From assembly GCA_000226015.1 (NCBI GenBank), contig JH152863.1, positions 45,642-79,220 of the forward strand: DNA of 33,579 nt, given 5' to 3'. A program made the position numbers and the translations under genes. Source of the stretch: Mnemiopsis leidyi (Eukaryota; Ctenophora; Tentaculata; Lobata; Bolinopsidae). The notes below the pieces were generated by a model. It was not told the DNA's origin. It saw nothing but the letters and a program-made list of their open reading frames with translations, and did not search any database. Positions 15,624-27,600 of the stretch are shown in pieces; positions within the stretch are counted from its first letter, which is position 1; each line of letters begins with the position of its first letter.

Positions 15624-18600
15624 CTGCGTTTACACGGTAACTATCATAAAACATCCACTATATTACTTCGACAGTATCTTTAGGACATCTATTAAGCACT
15701 ATACTATAAATTGAAATGAAGTCAATTAAGCAAGCCAAGTCTAACACATATTATTTACCGCGTGATGCTATTATACCGGTTGAGTAAAACGTGGTATTTG
15801 CACATTGTTGTCGTATTACATCACCCTTTTTCGTATTACATCACACTTATGGCCGTATTACATCACCCTTTTTTCGTATTACATCACCCTTTTTCGTATT
15901 ACATCACCGTATTACATCACCCTTTTCGTATTACATCACCGCGTATTACCTCACACTTTCTGCAAATTAGTGATACGAGAGTAACGTCCTTTTTTCTTGT
16001 TATCATTAGCAACTGCCCAGCACTATCTGCAAATTTTACTTGGTAACTAATATCGTTACATAACTCATAAGTGCAAAGTAACAACATGTTTCAACTCGGG
16101 CTCCGCCCTCGTTAAAACATATCATTATTCAACTCAGCCTTCGGCTTCGATGAATAATGAGATTTACGCCACTCGCTACGCTCGAGGCGTAAATCATGTT
16201 ACTTCACACTTACTCGTTATGTAACTTCATATGACCTAATACTTACGAATTGTCGAATTACAAGTAAACTAAAACACTAAAACTAACCGGCATGAAGCCA
16301 ATATGCGGAGATTGCTGCATCTTAACGGGTTGTTGTCCAGCACTAACTAATATCTTGTTCTGTCCCATTATAGGCTTCCCTCCAGCCATATTGACACTCC
16401 TGGGCTGGGTCTGTATAGGTCGTTGTGTGGACAGGACATAAAACTGGGGGTGTTTCACACCTCCGGGACCTGGGTTGGGAGCCATCACAGAGTAAGCGCG
16501 AGGTCCTCCTGAGCCCATGTTGTTACACATGTGGTCCATCTTGGGGCGGGGTATGGAGTAGGGTTGAGCGGGGATGGGGTGCGGGGGCATTCCTCCTGGC
16601 ATCTTGTGTTGAACCTGGTATTTTGGAGATTTAATACTTTCAACATTACTATAAAATGAAAAGCTTATGTGTCCTGATGACGGCGTAGTAATGCAGAAAT
16701 ATATTTTCACTCGAGGCAAGAATGGAATAACAAAAACGCTGTTGAAATTTTAGAGATAGCTTCCTTAAAGACGACCTAAAAAAGACGACCTAAAAGCGTG
16801 TACCTGATACTCGTTCTTTCTCTCTATTTCTCTCCTCGTGTTGGATAATATCTTCTCCTTGTTCTCCTTATTCTCCCTGTCCCTCTTCTTGGTAGCCAGC
16901 TCCATGGCAGAGAGGGGAGGACAGTCGTCTGGGTAGGTGTTGTGTGTGATGGTGTTCAGCGTCAGCCTGCAGGAGAGTACAGTTGAAACGAGACATTCAT
17001 TTTGACGGTAAAAATCAAAATTAAGAGATATCAACATTTATATCAAAGAAATTTTATACAAGAAATGACAAAATCTTGTCCTAGTCAAAAATTATCAAAC
17101 TTACGGTTGCCTAAATTCCAGGACAGGTTTAGTGGCAGAAAGCCGCTCAATCTCCGAGAAGAGTCTGATAAAGTTGGAGTTAGAGGACTGACTGGCTTCC
17201 TCAGCGCTGACTCTAGCTTTGTGGGTAAATTTGTGTTGGGATGTTAGGCCGGGAGGATCTCTTCTAGGGTCTGCGGCTGCTTCCTCTCGTTGTACCATTG
17301 TCGTGTATCTCTCTTTGCACTGGAAACGTAGATATTTTTAAGGGGCTTTATTATTTTTAAGGAATTTTTAGTATTTTTCAGGGGTTAAAGCCTCCAAAGC
17401 ACTTATTATGTAGTTATGTATTTGGATAATTCAAAGGGAAATTTCTACGCCAAGATCTGATGTAGTCGTGAAGTATTATTGAGTCTCATAGAGGAAACTA
17501 GTTTAAAAATAGTTTAAAATAGTTTCTAACGCCAGGAAGTTCGTCATGTTATGTACCTGTGTAGGAGTCTTGAAGCTGTTGGAGGATATGTTGAGGATAT
17601 CGCTGATTATATTCCAGTTATAGTCGAGAGGCTGAGCGGAGGGAGCTACTTGAAGTTCCTGTACTGTCAAGATGGACTGGTGAAGAGCAAACTCCTCAGC
17701 TGGTAACCAATGACTCTGCTCGTCCATCTCGGTTGTTTTCTCCGGTTTTATTCTAAGTGGTCTTCTCTTGCTTGTCTTCCTCTCCTTGCCTCTGTTGAGC
17801 AGAGACAGGCATGTCAGTTATACTAATTCGGGGTAGGAATAATTTAAATGTTCATCTTTTTAGTTGACTGATTTTTTGTAAAATTTGTAACTATTGCTTT
17901 TAAGGAACGCGAATCAATTAATTCCGGATAGGGTACACTCAGTACAGGTGAAACAATACTTACTTGGGATACAGGTGAAACAATACTTACTTTTACTTAG
18001 GGAAGGGGGTGGACGGAAGTTTTACATCAGGAGTAACACTTCTCTTGGGATGAATCTGCACTTGAATCTCCTCTAGTGGCGGGGTACTCTGTGGTGTGCT
18101 GTTCTGACGTTCTATCACCTGATTGTGGGGTGTTGTGAGTTATCATTGTGTTTCGAGTGTTCAAAGCCGAAATAAGTCAATTTCTTGGGTGGCCACTTAG
18201 GGTTTAAGTCCAGTCAGTTTATCAGCTGATCAGTGCGGATACTTGTTCAGATTCAATAAAGACCTCAACCACCATCTTAACGAAAATCAAAAACCTACGA
18301 TGTTAACAAATTCTCAAGTTCGAGTAAATTTAAAATTTAACCTCAGCAGGAGCAGGAGGGATGGGGATAGCTTGAGGAGGTGGTGGTGGAGGTGGTTCTG
18401 GGGGCTCGTCCTTGATCTGTACTGCAGGGGGAATAATCTGGAATGTGAGGTTGGGAATGATCGTGACTTCGGGAAGTTCGTTGTCTCCCATTGTGTATTC
18501 TGTGAAATACCTGAAATAACGGAGAGATTGCCAGAGCAGAACACGCGATATCGAAGGAATTGTTCTTAATTTGACCATGACAAGGTAGAAAAATGTCAGA

Positions 18601-21600
18601 TTCTATCTGATCTATACACAATAACAAGAATGTTGAATGAAGACAGGACTAACTGGGACTGAAGTACAGGATCCAGATGATAAACATCATGATCCTGAGG
18701 GGGCGGAGTGGGAGGTCTCCAAACTGCATGTCCAGGCCACAGTTCCTCTTCTTCATTATCCTATGTGAGGAGAGTGGGGCTTAAATCTGGGTACTCTGGA
18801 AATGTTTACTTCATGGTACAATTCTACACTATACTTACTGGCATCACTATGGGAAATATCTCTGGTACATCCACTGCAATTTAATTCTCAAACATTTGAG
18901 AATTTTGGGCTAGTTGAAATCTACAGATGCTCAACACACGGATAGGAGAAGGAAGGGTGAGCCCTGGTTATCCTTTTAAGAGCTCAAGTTTCTCAATTTG
19001 GCTTCTCCTGGAGAATCTTCCAGGTGGGATATCATGTGAAAAACTATTCAATAGTACATTCCACAACACTACAAGATGTAAAGACTAAGATAAAACAGCC
19101 TCTGCACAGACGTGGACTAGAAAACAGACACGGCCGACACAATGAGCTCAAGGAAATTTCTCTCAATTCTTTTTGCGAGTAGAGAAACTGCTTACTGGAA
19201 GTTTTTAAGCCAAACGTAATGACATGAGTGGTGATTGTAGCGTGCATTTTAGTCCGACAGAGGCTGCCTTCTAGTCCACATCTAATAGATATGTGTGATG
19301 AGAGACAGTCACACACAACTTATCGATCTGTAAAAACATTTTCAAATGATAAAAATATTTAAAAATCGACAGTATTTGAGGGTTCATTTCCTTGATAAAT
19401 TTACCATAAAACAATAAATTAGCTGATTTCACATCGTACTAATATATGAAAATATTCTGGCATAAAAATTCACGTCCCTTAAAACTTTTACTAACTGAGA
19501 AATTCGAGGCTGTTTTATCTATAATCTAAAAACATCCATCAGATTGAGGAAAATACTAAACAAATAGTAATTACTGGTTCCTATACCTATTAGGTACACC
19601 TATTAGGTTCATGAAACACCAGAAGAATTTGGCTGACCGACAAACGAACTTTGATCAGGACAAACGCTTGTCTGAGGACAGCTGGATGCCATAATTTCCA
19701 GTTCTGAGGGGAACGGCATGACATCCTGATTAGCATGAGACTCATAACTGGGAGGTGGAAAAGAAGGGCCGAGAGAATTTGGAAAAGGCACAGATTGCAA
19801 GTTCGGCTGACAAATAGGAGCCGGTTGGAACTGAGTGGAGGGTAATTGAGAGTACTGGAGAACAGAGGGAGCATGATGTCGGATAGTTTGAGCCGAGGAT
19901 ACAGTGTAAGTTTGAGGAGTCTGGCTGGGATGGATACCGTTAGGTGTGTAGTTGTTGGTCCAACCTCCCTGCACTCCCATGCTATACTGGTACGGCTGGC
20001 GAGAATCTGCTACTCCTGCGTACGCAGGCTGATGTTGCTGATGAGAAGTTTGGTTCAAGTAGACTGGACCCATCGGCATGGCTTGTTGGGCAGTGTAGGG
20101 ATGTGTCATACTGGACAGGTTGAACTGCTGATACACCGAGGCAGCAGTGAGCTGCATGCTCTTGGCATGGTATTGCGGTAGCGAGTAGTTCATGTTGGCG
20201 GTGTAGCTTAGAGTCGTAGGGAAGAACTTAGGGAGGTTGCAATCAGCGGTAAAGCTATCTGGAACATTGGAGTTGACTGTCAGATTTCGCTGCCGCCTCA
20301 GAATGTTGTCTTGACAGAGGAGGTGATCTTGTCCGATAGTGGACCGGGATGAGATCTGGTTAGGCCAACTAGTGCTGGGCATGACTGTGTTAGGATCAAC
20401 GTGGGTAGCTGGAGGATGGCTCTTTCTTGAAGCGTAAGTTCTTTTGGGGCCTTTAACTGTGAGCTGGGGAGTACAAACAGTAGAGGAGCTGGGTGTTACA
20501 ACACATGATCTGAGCGGAATCCGCGGGCTGAACACCGACAGCACAGGACGAAGATGAGTTAGGACAGGAATGAGAGGGCGGCCAGGGAAGGGTAATCTCG
20601 GAACGGCACTTGGTCCCGGTTGAACGTTAGCCTTAGCTGCACGTGCAGAGCACTTCCTCTTAGCAGAAGCTAACCTTCTCCTGCATCTAGCTAACTCCAA
20701 TTCTAGCCGCTCTTTCTCTGCCTCGATCCGCGCAAGGTTGTAGCGGTTCTCACGCCGCCGAACATAGACCGGCCTGACATACTCCTCGTCAGAGGAATGC
20801 TCTGAAGAGGAGGGAAGTTCCTGTTCCCGCCGCTGTCGGGCGGCTAGTCTCCTCTTTCTCTTGCACTTTCTCAAGATCACCTGAGGATCCCACATGGAGT
20901 AGGTTAGGAGAAGGTCATCCTGGTATTCTTGTTCTTCCTGAGCTGCCTGCATGTCGTGGAGACTTGTGTCTGGCACCGTCAGATCTTCCTGCAATTATAT
21001 AATCGGGTTTTAATTTGTTGGTGTACCGCAGAGATGGTACGCGATTTGACAAAGAGCTCATTTCATAACACCGAAGTTTCGACAAATCCAAATCAGAGCG
21101 CGATATTGCGTACGTGCGCGCCAAAATCCATACTCCGCACTTAAAATTCGCAAAATGTCAAGACCCTTTAAGACCAAATTACAATGGTGCAAGTGCGCAA
21201 CGCGGGCAAAATCTGAGCACCGACGTCAACCAAAACACGATAAATTGTCAACTATGTATAGCCTGAAACGAGACAGTTACTGCGAAGATCAAAAGTAGCG
21301 TCTAGAGTCTAGATTCTAACAAAATTGCCCTGAATGGAAGATGTCTGGTAGAAAGTTCACATCGTACCTCCTGTTGTTTTAGAAGTTCGGAGAAGTTTTC
21401 AGCGTTTTCAGCTTCCAAGAATCTCAGAGCGAACTGTTCTAGAGGTGTCAGCTGAAAATGTTCAGTCTTCAGTTATTAAAGAACATAGTTAAATACAGGT
21501 GTTTGAACTTTGAATGTAAAATGTTGTTTGTAGAAAAGAAGATCATTCATGATAGCAACGTAATCTATTTACCTCATCCTCAATGGATTTCATTTCGTCT

Positions 21601-24600
21601 TCAAATTGTTTAAATTCTTTACTCTCGTTTACCATGTCTTTTTCAGCTTCGCTCTGTAAACAGCTTACATTAGAGAAAGTTAGTTCAAAAGATTAGACAG
21701 TTAAACCCTCGCGTTACTAGTCCGAGTTTCTCTTATTATCTAACAGTTAGATAATAAGGAAAACTCTGCCGAATAACGTTTAACTGTCCAAACTATTTCT
21801 GATTCAAACTCTCTGCTAATATCTACAAACGTAACACCCTGACAGTATATTACAGAAACACAATTGGTCTAGTTCACTCCGTCACAAAAGTGTGGTTTAC
21901 TCAATAAAACCAAATCTGTTGTCACACTACCATAGGAGGTTCGCCCTCTATCACAACATCCTCGTCAAAGTCACACATATCCTGGGACTGTTCTGTAGTG
22001 GCGCGTTGTGCGGCGCTTCTGTCCTCCGCGTCTTCAGCATCTGCTAGCACCTGATGCGGCAGTAACAATTCAATTATTGTGTTTAGTAAATACGTTGTTT
22101 AGTATCACTTTAATTAAGCTCAGTTAAAAGGAGAAAGAGCAACACTGGATTGTTGTGCAATAACCCAAAAATAAGATGATGATTGGGCAATAATCCTAGA
22201 AAAAACATAACTGTTTGTCAACAATCCCAGAAATGACATTTTAACTACTGGGCAATTATACCAGAAATAACATAACAATTGTCTATTAACCTGTTCTAGA
22301 TCTTTCTTAGAAATGGTTCTGTGTTTAGGAGAAGCGGCAGTGGGATCGTCTTCTACCACACTCGTACCAAAAATGTCGGAGAGATTATCCTTCTTGAAGA
22401 AGGCTGTAGTAAAGTTCCCTTCCTCAATAGCTACAGCACCAAGCAGTCTCTTTTGGTTTGCTTTCTTTAGGATGTTCTCTTCAATTGTAGAGGCACTTAT
22501 CAGACGGTATATGTGTACATCCCTGTAAATATTTAGGATATTTGTTTACATGTACCAGATTTTGAAAGCGGGGTCAAGTAGGTTAAGGGATACACCCTAT
22601 TTAGAAGGAATATTATTAAGAAGACATCTTGAATAGTAAAACAAACATTTTTAGTGAAACAAATACCTAAAATCATTTTTCTACACAGATTTATAAAGCC
22701 AATAACAACACACCTCGTTTGGCCGATTCTGTGACAGCGGTCCTGCGCCTGTGCGTCCATCGTCGGGTTCCAATCTGAGTCGTAGAAGATGACTGTGTCG
22801 GCGCCGGTGAGATTGACACCGACACCGCCGGATCTCGTGCTGAGGATCATACAGAAGATCTTACTGTCTGCGTTAAACCTCTCCATGAGCTCCTGAAACG
22901 AGCGATTTGTTAATCATTTGTCATTAAACATTGTTCTTGGACTAACCGACAAAATTCTTGGTGGAAATAGCTGGCAATCATACTATCTTACAATCTTATA
23001 CTCAAACAGCAAAAATTTTCTGTAGTTGGAGTTAAGTGTAAAACCAATCCGATCGCTTGTCTGCAGCACAGAAACATTTACAAACGAAACTTCAGCATGA
23101 CTATAACACAAGCAAAGCAGATAGCTATTATAACTTTAACTAACCAGCCTAGTGTCAACTCTAGTAGTACCGTCCAATCTAAGGTATCGATATCCGTGGT
23201 AGTTCAGGAACCGCTCCAGAATATCCAGAACTTTAGTCATCTGTGTGAAGATAAGAGCTCGGTGACTTCCTGCTTTCAGTTCTGAGAGTAGACGATCAAG
23301 ACGCTGTAGTTTACCACAGTCGTACTGTATCAGCCTGTAATGGAGATATGTCAATTTGGAGATTTTGCGTTATAATGTTATTAAGAATTGTTGGAATAAC
23401 ATCAAAATAAAGATAGGATCAAACAACATGGCAAAGAAGCGTGGCAATTATCTTTTCAAAGAATGAAAATCCGACGACGGGTAATATATACCTCTTCTGA
23501 AAGCAGCACCTACCTAGTTTCTGGCATTATCATCTGTAGTTTGGACTGGACAGTGTGGTAAGGTGCAGTAAGTTCCTGACAGAGCTCTAGAAGAGGAGTG
23601 GCGAAGTGCCGAACTGAAACCGGGTCTACTCTGACTGATATCGGGTCACAACACATCACAAACCGATCTATTACCGGCGATAACTCCTCCATTCGCTCTT
23701 GTACTGAGGGGGAGGGAGGGTGAGAGTGAGGTACCGTGATGTTATGTCCTGCCCGAAAACATCTTGCCCCAGAAGTGGTCAGTGGTATTATTTAATCAAT
23801 GTGGAATCGCTCAGGCTGTGCCAAGATATTGAAGACGAGGCAACAAAGAGTTTATTTTTAAAACCTGTTTTGTGTTGCACAGTAGAAAACTTGACGGAGA
23901 CAGTACTGATAAGATCAGATCCGTAGAGAGGCACTCTCTGACACCTCATGTCGTTAAGATCAGCTAACATCCTCCTTCTACTCGTCCTCCACGCTTGTCT
24001 CGTCTCTTCCAGGGACGGCTAGACGAGTCGGTTTTAGTTCATGTGTACGCGCACGTGTGTGAGTGTTTAGAAAGTTTTAAAAACAATTCTAAGTCAGTAA
24101 TCACTGTAGGTCATATGATAAGGCAAGTAGGATACAGCACGTTAGTGCACGCATGTCTGTTGGTAGACTTACAAGGGCAAGAGAGTTATCACTTCGTTCC
24201 TCAGAATCGTCAGATCTCCGATCGGTTTTCACGGGCGAGGTCTCTACAGTGTTACGCGGGGACATGGTGCGCAGGGAGTGTGGCTCAGGGGACGAACAGC
24301 TGCTGTGTGCAAGTGTGGGAGGTAGCATTGATCCTGCGGAATTGAAATTATGAGTGTTTTAAAAACAGACCAGCCAGGTATTAAGAATGAAAAAAATGAA
24401 GTAAGTAACATGACCTGAAATGATACCTTAACGAAATGATTAATCTTAAAAAGGTGGAATGAAAAAACCACGTGATAAGTTCTAAAAACTGGTACTAACT
24501 AACCACGTTTCGAAGAAGTATTGCCCTTGGCGGTATAGTTAGTGAGTTGAGGAGGACCTAGAGGGGGGCGGCGCGGGGGCGGCATCCCCGGCTCTACCAG

Positions 24601-27600
24601 TTGTAACATGACTCCCGAGACAGGGTCTCTAAAGTAGCCAGCTGGGATGAGATTACTGCTGGCAGGAGATTGGGGTGACACTGAACCTACTGGAACTGCG
24701 AGAGAGAGAGAGGGTGAGTGAGGGGTGGTTACTGTTGTTTTACTGTCACACTTTGAATTATCCAGGGATATTTCATAGCATTCATTTGTATTACTGTCAA
24801 AGTGTAAAACTATTAATAAATTCAGCTAAATAACCATGAACGGGACAGTGACACTTTCATTTTGTCAATACGGAGTAAATAAAAGACACAAATCTATTTC
24901 GTGAAGTGGTAAGAAGTACAACACATACCTTCCCTTGTTTCAGGGTTCCTGGTGACTTGTTTAGCCATCAGTGGGGGAGGTTCTGAAGAGTCACTGCGAG
25001 GTGATGACAGGGAGAGAGGGTTTGGAGACGTGTAGTGAACTGATCTGGGAGAGGGCAGCGAACGCGGCGAAGATATTGGTCTCGGTGAGCTTTTTGGATT
25101 GCTGCGCGTTGAGTTGGTTGTTGCTCCAGGGGTGGAGCGCGCGCTGGTGGGAGGGGTGCTACGCGGTGGAGCTAGAGAAGGCATCTGTCTGAGGAGCGGG
25201 AGGGGAGGCAAGGTGGGGGAAGGTGGTCGCGGAGGAGGGAAGGAAGAGTGGGAGGAGGCCGAGTAGAGCACGTTGTCTGGAACTACTCCTTTATAATTTA
25301 CTTCTTCTATAAGTAGTCGGTGTGCTTTGATTTGCTGAGTTCTGTGCGCTGAAATAAATGTGTAATGTATTTTAATTAGAAAGGTAATTATCATTTTTAG
25401 CAGCAGATTTTGCAGCGAGCCTGAATCCCAAACTTCTCGAAAATATCGAATCAACTCACCGGAATGGGCAGACAGGTTAGATTCGTAGTCAACAAGACGA
25501 AAGTTGAAGTAGTCCAAGTCGATATCGTTCTCAGAGCACAGCGCATGAAGCACAAGAGAGGGAGTGTCGTATGGGATAGGAGGTAGTGCAAGAGGAGACT
25601 GAACTCCGTGTTCTTCGAACAGATCAGGGTGGTTACAAACCTGAGAAATAGAGTATTGAGAAATAGGGCACTGTTAGGATTTCTTATGTTCGGAAAAGCG
25701 ATTAAATTACGCAGCTCGAACAATATCAAACGGCAGAAACAGCACGTGATATATCAAATCCAGAATGAAGTTTACCTTTCTGAGCTGCATGAGAATCCCG
25801 ATGACACTAATAAACCTCCCGCTAGACAATGTGTCCCTGGTGTCCTTCCTGGACAGAAACTCCTCATACAGAGCTCGCTGTCGTTTAGAGAGACTACACA
25901 TCAGTACACTCTCCGTCTTCTTGGGAAGTTGCAGTTCCACCTCCTTCTTGAGGCGGCGCAGCAGGAAGGGGCGCAGGATCTTGTGTAGACGCTCCACCAG
26001 GTGAGCGTTGTAGTCCTCGGTACCCTCCACCATGCCCACTAGGGGGTTCCCGAACCACTCTCTGAACGCGCTTTGTGAACCGAACACGGAGGGCATCAGG
26101 AAGTGCATGAGGGACCAGAGTTCCATCAGATTGTTTTGTAGAGGAGTTCCAGTTAGAAGTAACCTGAGTTATGAGTCAGATAATTACATCGCTGAATGGG
26201 GGGGGGGGGGTAAGATTACCAAGATTTTTGACCATTTGGCCTAGATCAAGGTCTCATGGTCATGGTCAATGCCTGAATTCCCTGAATAACTTTTTATACC
26301 GGCCAAGTAGGTACCAACTTAAATTTCGAACCAATAACAAAACCACATTATCTTTGTTAAGTATGCACGACTAAGTTGTAAATCATAGAAACCTGCGCTG
26401 AGAGTTGAAGTTGAGAAGAAGCTGCCAGCGCTGAGACTTGAAGTTTTTGATGTTGTGAGCCTCGTCCAGGATGAGGAAGTACCACTTCTTGGACCTGAAG
26501 GCCCGGTAGTCTTGTATCACGAGTTTGTAGCTGGTCACACAAACGTGAAATGTGTTTGGTTTAGTCCACCCGACTCTCTTTTCTCTCCTCTCTTTTTGGG
26601 ATCCGTAGTATGACATAACCTGTTGCGGAAAAATGTGTAGGATATCTAGGTATCTGTGATAATGTGTAAGGTATCTGTGAATATGTGTGAGGTATCTGTG
26701 ATAATGTGTTAGGTATCTGTGATAATGCGTGAGGTATCTGTGATAATGTTTTAGGTATCTGCGGAAATGTTTTCTAATTAGTGGGTATCTTTGAAATTAT
26801 AGATAGGTAATATCTACGACAGGTCTCGTGAGCTTGTGTATAAACGAGACCAAGAACCCCAAAACTTTTACCTTGAAGGAAGGTAGCCACTTTTTAAACT
26901 CGAGATCCCAATTTAGCAGAACTGATGTAGGAACTATGATGAGATGCGGACCCCAGATTCCCTTAAAGCACGCCAAGTGAGCTAACAGCGCTATTGTCTG
27001 CATTGTCTTCCCTGAAAAATAGGATTGTTTATGTGGATTCATATTTTGTTTTAGAAATCATATTATATAGTTATCGACTGAGCAGGGTTATTATCTGTTG
27101 GAGAGAAGAAAACAAAGTCCGTTATGATACCCTAAATGATCATGGTGTCCCTGATAACAACACTGGTGACACCCCACGTTATCAAGGGCTAATAATCGAC
27201 TGAAGATAAGGTTTGAACTGGGAATAAGATTGTACTTCGTTTCTGAATTGCGTTGTTGTGTGTTGTACAAGCCATGCACCGTCAAAAAATCAAGAACAGT
27301 TTGTTCGATATAGATCAAGCCAACAGATTGTCTGGCTCTTCCAACTGCATATTTAGAATTCCGATAATTTGTAAAAAATACTGTTTCGTTTTGCGAGTTG
27401 TCACTGATTTCTCTATCGTAATCTTCATTTTGAATGTAAATATTTTCTTCTTCCGAATAATTGACAATTAAACTTGTACTCGTAAATTATAAAAATTTGC
27501 ATAAACTTCGTAAGTGCGATAAGATCAACTAACCGAGGCCCATTTCGTCAGCGAGAATACCGTTGAGTTTCCTGGTTTCCATAGCAACAAGCCACTGAAG

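Noticed and set aside
18314-18627. Minus-strand His/Pro-rich frames overlapping domino exon 24
   Set aside because: They are off-frame shadows of the Pro-rich exon (frame with [15 protein letters not shown] is the spliced one).
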